A stretch of 64,000 nucleotides of DNA, taken from the NCBI GenBank assembly GCA_002298125.1, contig DBMJ01000002.1, positions 29,810-93,809 of the forward strand, read 5' to 3'. This document shows, in pieces, positions 1 to 9,724 of this stretch. The notes under the pieces are model-generated. The model searched no databases. It saw only the letters and a program-made list of their open reading frames with translations, and was not told the origin of the DNA. The first letter of the stretch is position 1; every line of letters starts with the position of its first letter. The stretch is from Clostridium sp. UBA701 (GTDB lineage: Bacteria; Bacillota; Clostridia; Clostridiales; Clostridiaceae). Position numbers and translations under genes: made by a program.

Positions 1-19
1 CAGTGGAATTTTTTCTTAT

Positions 20-1072
20 TTAAGCGTATAGTTCCTCATAGAGCTTTCTAAGTGGAGCACATTCTCTCATGATATTTAAGGAAATTACATCATGTTTTTT
101 TGTATAACCATTTCCCATAATCATGTGAATGTCCTTACCAACGCCTTCTGCTCCAAGGGTAGCCTTGGTAAAGTTTGTAGCCATGCTAAAGAAGTAAGCA
201 GTACCTTCATCCTTAGTACAGAGGATAGTGGTCATTTCTGTATTAGGTACGTTTAAATTGTTTATAGTTACATCTGCAAGCTCACCCTTGGTAGCTTCAG
301 AAATTTTATCTAGCACTTCAAAGGCCTTAGTACAGTCAGCTTTTATATATACATCTGCAAGCCTTACACCATTTATCTCCAACATCTTTAGCCTATTTAA
401 AGCCTCATCACTGTACTCAACACAAATTACTTTACCATTTTGACCAACCTTCTTCTTTGCCTCATAAAGACAGAGCATACCAGATTTACCAGCTCCTCCG
501 AGGATTACTACAGTCTGCCCCTCTTTAACCAGCTTAGTAGTCTGAGCAGGAGCTCCTGCTACATCCAGCACTGCTAAGGATAGGTTTTCTGGAAGGTCCT
601 CTGGAAGCTTTGCACAAATACCACTTTCAAAAAGTATGGCTTTTCCCTTAATGTCCACTTGGTCTATCTCTGGTCTAACCTCTAGTATCTTCTCAATTTT
701 AAGAGGCGTAAGTGAAAGAGAAACCAAGGTTGCAATTTTATCTCCTACCTTTAGATCGGTTTTGTCCATAAGCTGTGAGCCAATAGCCTCTACACGGCCT
801 ATTAGCATTCCACCTGAACCAGTAACGGGGTTTTTCATCTTTCCAGCACTTTCAACGATATCCATGATTCTTGTCTTGATCTTCTCTATATCTCCATCTG
901 CTTCCTCATATATTTGAGTAAAGCTGGCTGAATCTATATTAAGAGTTTGAACATCGATTAATATCTCGTTATCATAGAGCTCCATGTCGTTAGAAATCTT
1001 ATCAGCAGGCTGTGGCAATACTCCTATAGGTGAAATTACTCTGTGCATTCCGAATGGGTGTCCATTTTTCAT
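20..1072 (-). CDS. kdd: L-erythro-3,5-diaminohexanoate dehydrogenase
   Basis: This 350-residue protein resembles the clostridial enzyme that oxidatively deaminates L-erythro-3,5-diaminohexanoate to 5-amino-3-oxohexanoate with NAD, a step of lysine fermentation. A Rossmann glycine motif, GGAGKSG, lies at residues 192-198, and the family segment NPVTGSGG at 81-88. The start has a strong GAGGAGG ribosome site. Upstream on the same strand are a sigma-54 promoter and then a sigma-54 activator with a Kdd-like sensor half, so control by that activator is very likely. The other lysine-pathway genes, if present, would lie beyond the left edge of the window. Confidence 0.9.
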   Translation of the reverse strand: MKNGHPFGMHRVISPIGVLPQPADKISNDMELYDNEILIDVQTLNIDSASFTQIYEEADGDIEKIKTRIMDIVESAGKMKNPVTGSGGMLIGRVEAIGSQLMDKTDLKVGDKIATLVSLSLTPLKIEKILEVRPEIDQVDIKGKAILFESGICAKLPEDLPENLSLAVLDVAGAPAQTTKLVKEGQTVVILGGAGKSGMLCLYEAKKKVGQNGKVICVEYSDEALNRLKMLEINGVRLADVYIKADCTKAFEVLDKISEATKGELADVTINNLNVPNTEMTTILCTKDEGTAYFFSMATNFTKATLGAEGVGKDIHMIMGNGYTKKHDVISLNIMRECAPLRKLYEELYA

Positions 1073-1142
1073 AATTTATTCCTCCTCATATTTATTAAAT
1101 CTAAGAATTAAAAATGTATAATTGCTTCTACTCATAATATAT

Positions 1143-1158
1143 AGCAATAACCGTGCCA
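1143..1158 (-). promoter_or_regulatory. sigma-54 (-24/-12) promoter for kdd
   Basis: The minus strand reads TGGCACGGTTATTGCT, with GG and GC separated by exactly ten bases, a near-perfect RpoN promoter. It sits about 70 bases before the kdd start and downstream of the sigma-54 activator gene. Confidence 0.88.
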
Positions 1159-1195
1159 AAGATTTTTTATGAAAAATGAGTAAAAATAAAAAAAC

Positions 1196-1260
1196 ATTGA
1201 ACCATAAATAACTCAGTTGTGAGCTATTTATGGTTCAATTGAATTATTTATGGTTCAATT
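1196..1260. promoter_or_regulatory. palindromic upstream activator site, possibly also a terminator
   Basis: Two 19-base arms (1196-1214 and 1221-1239) form an inverted repeat around a 6-base loop, and a third copy of the half site, TTATTTATGGTTCAATT, follows at 1244-1260. The position, 40-100 bases upstream of the -24 element, fits an activator binding site for the adjacent regulator. On the minus strand the hairpin is followed by a T-rich run, so it may also end transcription of the regulator gene. Confidence 0.65.
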
Positions 1261-3313
1261 ATAAATTGTATTTATGCAGCTTTCTAACCAGTGTGCTTTG
1301 AGAGAGCTTTAAGGCTTCAGCCATTTTTCTAGTGGTCTTATATTTATTTTTAGCTAAGGTTAAAATTTCTCTCTCCTTTTCAGCTAAAATATCCTCCAGA
1401 GCACCTTCTAAAAGCATGGGTTCATTAGCGGGTGAAAAGGTTATTTCTCCTTGTAGAGCTCTAAGGGTAGAAAGTAAGGAAATGGTAGCTTCATCTGTTC
1501 CTATGAGCAATCTCTGTATTGCATTTTCAAGCTCTCTAAGATTGCCTGGCCAAGGATAGTTTATCATGTATTCTAAGGCAGTGCTGTGAAAGCTTTTTTT
1601 CAAACGAAATTTACTGTTATATTTTTCTGTAAAGTGAAGTATTAGAGGTAAAATATCCTCCTTACGCTGTCTAAGGGGAGGAATGTGTATGGGGAACACG
1701 TTGAGGCGATAGTAGAGATCCTCTCTGAATTTGCCTGTGCTCATAAGCTTTTGCAGATCCTTATTAGTTGCAGCCACAATACGTACATCTATTTTTATAG
1801 GGGTAGTACCGCCAACTCTATATATTTCCTTTTCCTGAATGGCTCTTAGAAGCTTTACCTGCAGGTCTAGAGATATTTCACCAATTTCATCTAAAAATAG
1901 TGTTCCACCCTGTGCCACCTCGAAGAAGCCTTTTTTGCCAGCCCTATCTGCTCCGGTAAAGGCTCCTCTTTCATAGCCAAAGAGTTCACTTTCTAAAAGA
2001 TCCTTGGATATAGAACCACAGTTTAGCTTTATAGAGGGTTGGGAGCTTCTATCACTGCTTTGGTGAATAAGCTTTGCAATGACCTCCTTGCCAACTCCGG
2101 ATTCCCCTGTGATAAGCACTGTGCAATCATAGCTTGCAACCTTAAAGGCATTATCTAGCACCTTTTTCATAGCGGAGCTTACAAATACATATTCCTCTGG
2201 ATTGATATTTTGAAGTATGTTTGATTCTGAATAGCTAGAGGAAAGGGTTTCGTTGGTAAGGGATTCTCTATTATAGTTCATAATAAGCTTCTCATTTAAT
2301 AGCTCCATTAAGAGAGGATTCTCTTTAAGAAGCTGTAATGTAAATTCTGCATGACCATGAGTATAGCCTTTATAGCCTATGATTTGTATGTCCCTAGACA
2401 TACCCTCTAGGGTAAGGCATAGATTTTTATAATTGCTTCCAAGGCTTGCTAAATAAATTGCGCCACCTTCCTTAGTGGCAAGTATGCTGAAGATTTCACC
2501 ACCGGAATTGTTTATGCAATTTATGGTTACCTGCGAAGCGCTATGCTTAGGCTTTAAGCATTGAAGGCTCTCTAGGGGCTTAAGGATATCACAGTGATAT
2601 ATTTCGTCGTATATTCGTAGAAGCTTTTCATCGAAGTCCCTTTGACTTAGGGAGGAGCGTATTCCAATTAGTGTACCATCACTTCCTAGTTTTTTTCTAA
2701 CTGCAGCACCACACATAAGTCCCAATTCACCGGAGGCACCAAGAATGGTAACACAGTCACCTGGCTTTATTAATCTATAGGCTTCTATAGCTGCTCCTGC
2801 TTCATCCAGCACTGAAAGCACAAGCTTTAACGGCATATCCTTAGGGGCCTTAATAAGTGGAGAGCTTGCAAATAAGATAGCCTTACCATTAATATGAACC
2901 TGCCCTGTAGTAAAATCTATTTTATCTATGCTATGTATAACTAAGGGTGTTAGAGCTAAAGAGGTAAGGCTTATTACCTCGTCACCTGGGTTCAGCTTTT
3001 CTCTATTAGGATAGTTCTTGCCAAGAGCAAGCACTTTTCCATAGAATATTCCTCCTGTACCTGTCACAGGGTTATGAAGCTTCCCTCTAAGAGACACTAT
3101 ATCCATTATTTTTTTAGAAATTTTTTCACTATCTCCTTGGCATTCTACATATATCTGCTTAAAACTCTTAGAATCTAAGTTTAATAGAGAAACCTGTAAG
3201 AGCAGCTCCTGCTCACCTGGGATTGGGGTGTTATTAAGCTTCCAGGCTGAATCAGGAAAGGAATTTTGTGGTTCAATACATCTATGAGTACCATAATACA
3301 AGGCTTGAGACAT
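1259..3313 (-). CDS. sigma-54 dependent activator with Kdd-like sensor domain
   Basis: The first ~340 residues are a diverged copy of the neighbouring 3,5-diaminohexanoate dehydrogenase, keeping the NPVTGTGG segment and a Rossmann GASGELG motif. A central AAA+ domain follows with Walker A GESGVGKE, the sigma-54 contact motif GAFTGA and Walker B FLDEIGE. A Fis-type helix-turn-helix closes the protein. An upstream GTG at 3343 is in frame, but the ATG at 3313 has a good GGAGGTGG ribosome site and matches the start of Kdd. The likely role is to sense a lysine-degradation intermediate or NAD(H) and activate kdd from its -24/-12 promoter. That the sensor domain binds the enzyme's substrate is inference. 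Confidence 0.88.
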   Translation of the reverse strand: MSQALYYGTHRCIEPQNSFPDSAWKLNNTPIPGEQELLLQVSLLNLDSKSFKQIYVECQGDSEKISKKIMDIVSLRGKLHNPVTGTGGIFYGKVLALGKNYPNREKLNPGDEVISLTSLALTPLVIHSIDKIDFTTGQVHINGKAILFASSPLIKAPKDMPLKLVLSVLDEAGAAIEAYRLIKPGDCVTILGASGELGLMCGAAVRKKLGSDGTLIGIRSSLSQRDFDEKLLRIYDEIYHCDILKPLESLQCLKPKHSASQVTINCINNSGGEIFSILATKEGGAIYLASLGSNYKNLCLTLEGMSRDIQIIGYKGYTHGHAEFTLQLLKENPLLMELLNEKLIMNYNRESLTNETLSSSYSESNILQNINPEEYVFVSSAMKKVLDNAFKVASYDCTVLITGESGVGKEVIAKLIHQSSDRSSQPSIKLNCGSISKDLLESELFGYERGAFTGADRAGKKGFFEVAQGGTLFLDEIGEISLDLQVKLLRAIQEKEIYRVGGTTPIKIDVRIVAATNKDLQKLMSTGKFREDLYYRLNVFPIHIPPLRQRKEDILPLILHFTEKYNSKFRLKKSFHSTALEYMINYPWPGNLRELENAIQRLLIGTDEATISLLSTLRALQGEITFSPANEPMLLEGALEDILAEKEREILTLAKNKYKTTRKMAEALKLSQSTLVRKLHKYNL

Positions 3314-3479
3314 AACCCACCTCCACCTGAAGTTAAGCTTCACTTAATATTTCAATAATATTTCAAACTAGTTATATCCTAATTGTATATATTTTAAGCA
3401 GTTATAGCAACACAGGAGATAAAAGGGATATAATGTAATCATATGATATAAATTATTATAGTTAAATGGGTTTTTATGT

Positions 3480-3485
3480 TATAAT
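3480..3485 (+). promoter_or_regulatory. possible -10 box (TATAAT)
   Basis: A TATAAT hexamer lies about 100 bases before the pterin-binding gene, in the divergent gap after the sigma-54 activator. No convincing -35 is seen at 17 bases, so this is tentative. Confidence 0.35.
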
Positions 3486-3585
3486 ACAGTTAAAAGTTTA
3501 TTCTGAAAATTGCAAAAACAATATTTTGATTCATTAGTGTAGGCAGTTATAGGACAAGTTTATCTATGAATTGGGGGAGGTATAT

Positions 3586-4611
3586 ATGAGGCTTATAAAG
3601 GTGGAAGAAGCAGTTGGGCTTCCAATTGCCCATGATATTACAAGGGTAATCCCAGGGGTGTTTAAGGGGGCAGCGTTTAAAAAGGGTCATATAATTAGGG
3701 AAGAGGACATTGAGGAGCTTAAGAAGTTAGGCAAGGAGCACATTGATGTAGATGTAATACCAGAAGGCTGTATCCATGAAAATGATGCTGCAGAGAGAAT
3801 AGCTTTGGCTATTGCAGACAGTGAAGAATTCGAATTTACCCCAGTATCTGAAGGAAAGATAAATATTATTTCCAAGAAAACTGGACTGTTAAAAATAAAT
3901 AAGGATATGCTCTATAAGCTAAACTCTATAGAACATATAGCTATATCCACGCGCTATGATGACATCGTAATAAGGAAGGGGGAGGTTGTAGCTTCTGAAA
4001 GGATAGTGCCCCTTTATACCAAGGATAGCAACATAAAAAAAGTAGAAAAGATTTGTTCAGATTGTAAGCTCTTTTATGTAAAGGAGTTTATTCCTCAGAG
4101 TGTTCACTTGATAATTACTGGGAATGAGGTCTATAAGGGGCTTATAGAGGATAAGTTTTTTCCAGTACTTCAGCCTAAGATTTCTTCCTATGGCTCTCAT
4201 GTGGACAAGGTAACTAAGGTGCCAGATGACTTAGAGATAATAAGAGCTTCCATAGAAGAGAGCTATAAAGAGGGAGCAGATATAATAATCTGTACTGGAG
4301 GCATGTCTGTGGATGAGGATGACTTGACTCCCATAGCAATAAAGGCTGAAGTTGATGAGCTAATAGTACATGGCATTCCTGTACAGCCAGGAAACATGTT
4401 CCTGTTAGGCTATAAGGGTAATACTGCAATTACAGGGGTACCTGGCTCTGTTATGTTTTTCCCCACTACGGTATTTGATATGGCATTTTCAAAGCTTGCC
4501 TGCAGGGAAAAAATATCAAAGGAATATTTTATAAAGCTAGGCTTGGGAGGGCTATGCTACTTTTGTAAAAACTGTACCTATCCAAACTGTACATTTTTAA
4601 AGGGAAGATAG
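3586..4611 (+). CDS. molybdopterin-binding (MoCF-type) domain protein
   Basis: Residues around 165-310 resemble the MoaB/MoeA molybdopterin-binding fold, including ITGNEV and the CTGGMSVDEDDLTP loop followed by a PGxM segment. The first ~160 residues look like the unassigned domain usually found before it in clostridial homologues. The C terminus holds a cysteine cluster, CYFCKNCTYPNC, that could bind metal. A TTG fifteen bases upstream is in frame, but the ATG at 3586 follows GGGGAGG at correct spacing. No molybdenum cofactor genes are visible nearby, so a role in cofactor insertion or pterin handling is a family inference. Confidence 0.72.
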   Translation: MRLIKVEEAVGLPIAHDITRVIPGVFKGAAFKKGHIIREEDIEELKKLGKEHIDVDVIPEGCIHENDAAERIALAIADSEEFEFTPVSEGKINIISKKTGLLKINKDMLYKLNSIEHIAISTRYDDIVIRKGEVVASERIVPLYTKDSNIKKVEKICSDCKLFYVKEFIPQSVHLIITGNEVYKGLIEDKFFPVLQPKISSYGSHVDKVTKVPDDLEIIRASIEESYKEGADIIICTGGMSVDEDDLTPIAIKAEVDELIVHGIPVQPGNMFLLGYKGNTAITGVPGSVMFFPTTVFDMAFSKLACREKISKEYFIKLGLGGLCYFCKNCTYPNCTFLKGR

Positions 4612-4616
4612 CTAAG

Positions 4617-4650
4617 GACCGTTTCAGAGTAACACTTTGAAACGGTCTTT
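4617..4650 (+). terminator. rho-independent terminator
   Basis: A 10-base perfect stem (GACCGTTTCA and its complement) is followed by a short T run, directly after the pterin-binding gene. Confidence 0.8.
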
Positions 4651-4784
4651 AAGTATTAATAATCAGCAAATAGAAATAGGACTAAAATATGTATAAAGCT
4701 GCTATATACTGCAGCGGGGAATTAATTAATGGAATTGTGTTATAATAAATTGAAGCTTATATTATTTTTTAGGGGCGAAAGCAT

Positions 4785-5411
4785 ATGAAGCTAAGAAGAG
4801 AATTCTATACTAGGCCAGCAATTTTTGTAGCACCCGAACTTTTAGGAAAAATTCTCGTACATAAGGTAGGGAATAGTGTCTTATCAGGTAGAATTGTGGA
4901 GGCGGAAGCCTATATGGGACCCACAGACAAGGCAGCTCACTCCTATAACAACCGTAGAACTCCTAGGAATGAAGTGATGTACTCTGAGGGAGGCCATGCC
5001 TATGTGTACTTTATATATGGAATGCACTATTGCTTTAATGTTATATGCTCTACAAAGGATAGTCCTCAAGGAGTACTTATTAGGGCAATTGAGCCCATAG
5101 AGGGTATCGAAGAGATGTGCCACAATAGATTTAAGGAGCCTCTTTCTAAGCTTACTAAAGCTCAATATAAAAGCCTTACAAATGGACCAGGCAAGCTTTG
5201 TAGTGCATTACAGATTACAAGGGATAAAAATGGCTTAGATCTTTGTGGGGAGGAGATATATCTCTTGGAGGGAGCGCTTTGTCAAGGAGAGAGCATAAAA
5301 AGCAGTGCAAGAATAAATATAGCTTATGCAGAAGAAGCCATTCACTATCCTTGGAGGTTCTATATAAAAGATAACCTTTGGGTGTCCAAAGCAAGAAATA
5401 AGGTAGATTAA
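4785..5411 (+). CDS. 3-methyladenine DNA glycosylase (AAG/MPG family)
   Basis: This 208-residue protein has the hallmarks of the alkyladenine glycosylase family: LLGKILVHK near the N terminus, RIVEAEAYMGPTDKAAHS with the catalytic glutamate, and the YVYFIYGMHYCFNV segment. It removes alkylated purines in base-excision repair in the cytoplasm. The length is normal for the bacterial family. It appears to be a single-gene unit, with a terminator upstream and about 110 bases before the next gene. Confidence 0.93.
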   Translation: MKLRREFYTRPAIFVAPELLGKILVHKVGNSVLSGRIVEAEAYMGPTDKAAHSYNNRRTPRNEVMYSEGGHAYVYFIYGMHYCFNVICSTKDSPQGVLIRAIEPIEGIEEMCHNRFKEPLSKLTKAQYKSLTNGPGKLCSALQITRDKNGLDLCGEEIYLLEGALCQGESIKSSARINIAYAEEAIHYPWRFYIKDNLWVSKARNKVD

Positions 5412-5520
5412 AAAATCCACTATGGCAAAATTGATTTACTATCCATGGTGTTAAAATAAGAATAAATACATACTTAAACTTATATTTAGGTTACTTATGT
5501 AAAGATTTGGGGGGATTACT

Positions 5521-6414
5521 TTGGATAAGAATAAGTTTGAGATTCTAAAGGATTACAAGGGGGAGGAAGAGTATATACGGCCGCTGGTTCGTCAGCGTGA
5601 TATAATGGCAAAAAGATTAAAGTCCAATTATTACTTTCTTTTTTTCACCACTATATTAATAGTTTCACTTTTATGTATCATAATAATGCCATACTTTATA
5701 CATGTGAACCCTTTTGAGTCATTCCCAAGGATTAGAAACCTTCCTCCAATGAAAGGTCATTGGTTTGGAACGGATACTGAGGGAAAAGACATGCTGCAAA
5801 GGGTGCTTTTGGGAGGACGAACTTCGCTGCTGATAAGCGTAGGAGCAGCCTTTTTAAATTCTAGCATAGGAATTATCTTTGGTGCTATCTGCGGTTATAC
5901 TGGTGGATTAATGGATGATATTGTAATGAGAATAGTTGAGATAATATCAAGTATTCCTAACCTGCTTATAGTTATACTCCTATCATTAATTTTGGGACAA
6001 GGAGTATTAAGCTTAATACTAGCTATGAGTATCACCGGTTGGTGCGGCATCATGAGAATAATCCGCGGTCAGATTCTTCAACTGAAGGAGCAGGAATATG
6101 TAATGGCTGCCCAAGCTCTTGGGGCAAACACTGCAAGAATTCTCAGCAAGCATTTACTTATCAATTTAATAAATGTTGGTATCGTAAGCTTTACCTTGGA
6201 GATTCCTACCATAATGCTCAATGAAATCATACTTACATATATGGGACTTGGAGTAGGTGATAAAATTTTGAGCTGGGGACAAGTTTTCAAGGCAGCAAGA
6301 GACGTAATACTGTTCTATCCCTACCAGGTGCTTTATCCCGGTATAGTAGTAAGCTTGATAATAATTAGCTTTAACGTTATTGGTGATGCCTTGGCAGATG
6401 CTGTTTCTGCATAA
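5521..6414 (+). CDS. OppC/DppC-type ABC transporter permease, orphan
   Basis: This 297-residue membrane protein starts with TTG after a GGGGGGAT ribosome site. Residues ~38-60 form the first membrane segment, followed by the external region with HWFGTDTEGKDMLQR, typical of OppC/DppC subunits. The cytoplasmic EAA loop is seen as EYVMAAQALGANTARILSKH. Such permeases normally work with an OppB partner, a binding protein and one or two ATPases, none of which lies nearby. It is followed after 21 bases by an unknown membrane protein, which may be a functional partner. The substrate is unknown. Confidence 0.85.
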   Translation: MDKNKFEILKDYKGEEEYIRPLVRQRDIMAKRLKSNYYFLFFTTILIVSLLCIIIMPYFIHVNPFESFPRIRNLPPMKGHWFGTDTEGKDMLQRVLLGGRTSLLISVGAAFLNSSIGIIFGAICGYTGGLMDDIVMRIVEIISSIPNLLIVILLSLILGQGVLSLILAMSITGWCGIMRIIRGQILQLKEQEYVMAAQALGANTARILSKHLLINLINVGIVSFTLEIPTIMLNEIILTYMGLGVGDKILSWGQVFKAARDVILFYPYQVLYPGIVVSLIIISFNVIGDALADAVSA

Positions 6415-6435
6415 GACTGGAGAGGGGGAAGGACA

Positions 6436-8052
6436 ATGCTTAGAAAATTAAGGATTTTAATGTTGTTAATTGTAATATCTATAATAGGGTATTTTTATTA
6501 TTTAAATTTTGAGGTGAGAATTCTGCCGCCTTCTGAAAAATGGTCAAAGGAGGTGCTGCTTGACACTGGGGAAATTAATAAGAATCCAAAGCTTATTGAA
6601 CATAAAGATAAATTTTACATAGCCTTTAATGATGATAAAAATATTAATGTACTTATTACTGACAAGTTAGGGAAGGTTCTAGATAAGAAGACTTTTAAAT
6701 GCGATATAGAACCGTTAAACATATGCTTGCTGGCCAATAAGGACAATTTAGTTCTTTGCTATATAGAAAGTGTTTCAGAAAACAGCAAGCTTATTGAGGT
6801 AAGTATAGATGACAAGCTTGTTGAAAAGGAACGTAGGGAAGTACCTTACGTAAATCAAGCAGTTCAAGCATCTCAACAAACCCTTTTTCTTGCCTATGAT
6901 GATTTTATTGTGATTAAGGATTACAGCACTGGTGTTGAGAGAAGAGTGGAGGCTCCTAAAAATTCATTGCTAAGTGTGGCTAAGTATAAGGATGGCTTTG
7001 TAGGAGTATATAAGAAAAAAATGGATGACTTCTTCTTCTTTACAGTTAGCAAGGATAGAATTAGTGAACCAAGGGCAGGAGTTGATACTAGCCTAACCTC
7101 AAGAGTAACAATATTTAGCTCCGCATTATCAGTTAAAGATGATACGGCCTATGTTATGGCAGAATATAAATATAAGGAGACCTTTGCAGGGGTTAAGCTT
7201 TATAAATTTTCATTAGTAAAAGACAGAGGTGAAATTATAGATTTAACTCCAGATCCTGAGAGAAGCTTTTCCTTGTCTACTATGACAGGTAATAATAAAA
7301 CCTATGGTAAGGTTATGATGGCAGGAGGAGACCTATCCAATGTAGTATCCTCTGACTTTGAAGAGAGCACTAGTTTTTTGGCAAGCACAGAGAGAACCTT
7401 TGGCAAGAATCATCAACAGATAGATTTGGTGGAGATGGATATAAAAGGTAAGGCCATAGTTAATGGAAATGCCCTTTCAAGGTCTTCAGCAGTTTCCTGC
7501 TATTCAAGCAGACTTGGAGATTACGTAGTTTTTGTAGACAGTGTTGGAGGACCAGCTTCTCAGCTTTTCATGGTTAGCAGCAGAGAAGATTTTAAGGCTG
7601 CCCATGGAGGTGTTAGGAGTGCTGAAATACTCCAAGCTGGAATAGACACCTTAAGTGTTGCCTTTTCCAGCATAGGCTACATATTTGGATATGGAGCACT
7701 GTGGATTATACCATCCTTATCCCTAGCCTGCATTCTAAGTATATTTGAGTACAAGATTACTGATAAAAAGCGAAAGCTCTTATATATACTATCCTATACT
7801 TTCGCCTTTTTATTAAAACTGCTGGTGGTATACAGATTTACTTTTGTGAGATTTGGACATATACTCCCTGAAGGCTTTACCTATCCCGTAGGAGTGGCAG
7901 CAAATCTGATAATATCCTCAATTTGTTTTATCTATGGATATTATTCCTACAAGAACAACATGGAGGAGAGGGTTATTCCTTCTAACTTTGCTTCATCTTT
8001 AATTATTGATAGCTTTATTACTCAGCTACTATTTACTCCCTTTATGGTTTAA
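6436..8052 (+). CDS. membrane protein of unknown function
   Basis: I do not recognise a family. One N-terminal hydrophobic helix (residues ~7-24) precedes a ~370-residue hydrophilic region rich in short beta-type segments (for example KFYIAFNDD and LVLCYIES), which could be an extracytoplasmic propeller-like domain. At least three hydrophobic segments lie in the C-terminal 150 residues. It starts 21 bases after the orphan OppC-type permease with a GGAGAGGGGGAAGG ribosome site, so the two are probably cotranscribed, and a terminator follows. Confidence 0.6.
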   Translation: MLRKLRILMLLIVISIIGYFYYLNFEVRILPPSEKWSKEVLLDTGEINKNPKLIEHKDKFYIAFNDDKNINVLITDKLGKVLDKKTFKCDIEPLNICLLANKDNLVLCYIESVSENSKLIEVSIDDKLVEKERREVPYVNQAVQASQQTLFLAYDDFIVIKDYSTGVERRVEAPKNSLLSVAKYKDGFVGVYKKKMDDFFFFTVSKDRISEPRAGVDTSLTSRVTIFSSALSVKDDTAYVMAEYKYKETFAGVKLYKFSLVKDRGEIIDLTPDPERSFSLSTMTGNNKTYGKVMMAGGDLSNVVSSDFEESTSFLASTERTFGKNHQQIDLVEMDIKGKAIVNGNALSRSSAVSCYSSRLGDYVVFVDSVGGPASQLFMVSSREDFKAAHGGVRSAEILQAGIDTLSVAFSSIGYIFGYGALWIIPSLSLACILSIFEYKITDKKRKLLYILSYTFAFLLKLLVVYRFTFVRFGHILPEGFTYPVGVAANLIISSICFIYGYYSYKNNMEERVIPSNFASSLIIDSFITQLLFTPFMV

Positions 8053-8136
8053 ACTCTGGGAAAATAAAGAATAATATAACTTATATTGGACATATTGACT
8101 AGAACTCTCCTTCAGGGCAATAATATAATCAAATGA

Positions 8137-8168
8137 AAAAGAGGCATATACTTGTCCTCTTTTTTTGT
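8137..8168 (+). terminator. rho-independent terminator
   Basis: AAAGAGG pairs with CCTCTTT around an 11-base loop and is followed by a T run. It separates the permease/membrane-protein pair from the polysaccharide locus. Confidence 0.72.
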
Positions 8169-8244
8169 CAATATGTTATAATATGCTAGTAAAAGAGTAT
8201 ATGAAGGAATAAGACATCAAGTATATTAGAAGGAGAACAGTTTA

Positions 8245-9705
8245 ATGAGTAAGTCCATTGCAAAAAATGTTGTGTATAAGGTATTGTTAAATATATTTAA
8301 TATAATAGTGCCTATAGTTATTGGTGCTTATGCCCTTAGGATAATGGGACCTGACCTTATAGGGCGAATCAATTTTTCAGAATCCATTTATAGTTATTTT
8401 ATGATATTTGCAGGCTTTGGAATTAATACCTATGGGTTAAGAGAGCTAAGCCGTATTAGAGATGATAAGGAAAAGGTGAACCAGCTTTTTACTAATCTGT
8501 TTCTTATTGGCCTAATAACTAATATTATTATACTCTTAGTATATTTTGCATTTGTTAATTACAGCTATATAGGCACCCTAAGATATCCTGTGCTTTTGAT
8601 TTATGGCCTTAATATCAGCTTTAATATATTCTATGTGGAATGGGCTAATGAAGCCCTTGAACGATATGATTTTATTACAATCAAGACAATAATAATACGT
8701 ATTATATATATTGTACTGCTCTTTACCTTTATAAAATCTGATAAGGACTTTATAAAATATGTGCTGCTTACATCTTTAACCATGTTTTTAAACTATATTG
8801 TAAGCTTCGCATATATAAAAAAGGATATAAAATTTAACTTTAAGGACATCAATTTAAAAAAACATATTAGATTTCTTTTGGTTATCATAATAATGTCCAA
8901 TGCCAATATTTTATATACTTCGTTGGACAGAATAATGCTTGGCAGGTATTTAGGGGATGAGTACGTAGCTTTTTATGGAGTAAGTCAGAGCATAATGATA
9001 ATAATAAATACTCTGCTTTTATCCATTGTCTATGTCACTATTCCAAGGCTGTCAAATGTGATTGCCAATGAAAGTGAGGAAAACTATGAAAGCTTATTAA
9101 ATAAGATATGCAAGAATTATTTTGCGTTTCTATTTCCAGCAGTGGTAGGCATGTTTGTGTTGGCAGAAGAAATAGTGCTGCTTTATGCAAAGAGTAAGTT
9201 TATTCCTGCAATTCCGGTGGTAAGAGTATTTGCTATCTATATGATAACTGCAGGAATGGATTCTATATTGATAAACCAGGTTATCTATGTAAAAAGGAAG
9301 GAAAAAAATATTATAGGAGTTATTGCAGGCTTTGGGGTATTAAACCTAATATTAAACTATGCATTGGTATATGCTAATTGCTTTACACCTGTAACTGCCA
9401 TAACCACAACCTTAATAGCTAATGCTCTCCTAGTAGCAACAGAATACTGGTATGCTAAAAAAAGACTTAAGGTAAAAATGAGTATGTTTTCAATGGATAA
9501 AATTAAGTACTTTATAATTGCGCTGGTATTTGTGCCTATAACTATTACTATAAAGAAGCTGGTTAGCAGTGTTATACTTGTTGCATTACTTGGCGTAAGT
9601 ATAAACTCTATAGTATATTTTCTCATACTTCTTATTATAAAGGATGAGGTTTTGTACGGATTTTTATACAAGTTTAAAATAATTAAAGAAAATAGATTAA
9701 AGTAA
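8245..9705 (+). CDS. polysaccharide flippase (Wzx/MOP superfamily)
   Basis: This 486-residue protein has about 12-14 predicted membrane segments. It begins with the usual Wzx-like region, NVVYKVLLNIFNIIVPI, then YALRIMGPDLIGRINFSES and YGLRELSRIRDD. Its probable job is to flip lipid-linked oligosaccharide or teichoic-acid repeat units across the membrane. It is the first gene of a co-directional surface-polysaccharide cluster that continues to about 18.5 kb. The ribosome site is AGAAGGAGA. Confidence 0.9.
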   Translation: MSKSIAKNVVYKVLLNIFNIIVPIVIGAYALRIMGPDLIGRINFSESIYSYFMIFAGFGINTYGLRELSRIRDDKEKVNQLFTNLFLIGLITNIIILLVYFAFVNYSYIGTLRYPVLLIYGLNISFNIFYVEWANEALERYDFITIKTIIIRIIYIVLLFTFIKSDKDFIKYVLLTSLTMFLNYIVSFAYIKKDIKFNFKDINLKKHIRFLLVIIIMSNANILYTSLDRIMLGRYLGDEYVAFYGVSQSIMIIINTLLLSIVYVTIPRLSNVIANESEENYESLLNKICKNYFAFLFPAVVGMFVLAEEIVLLYAKSKFIPAIPVVRVFAIYMITAGMDSILINQVIYVKRKEKNIIGVIAGFGVLNLILNYALVYANCFTPVTAITTTLIANALLVATEYWYAKKRLKVKMSMFSMDKIKYFIIALVFVPITITIKKLVSSVILVALLGVSINSIVYFLILLIIKDEVLYGFLYKFKIIKENRLK

Positions 9706-9724
9706 TAAGGGGAAGAAATTATAT

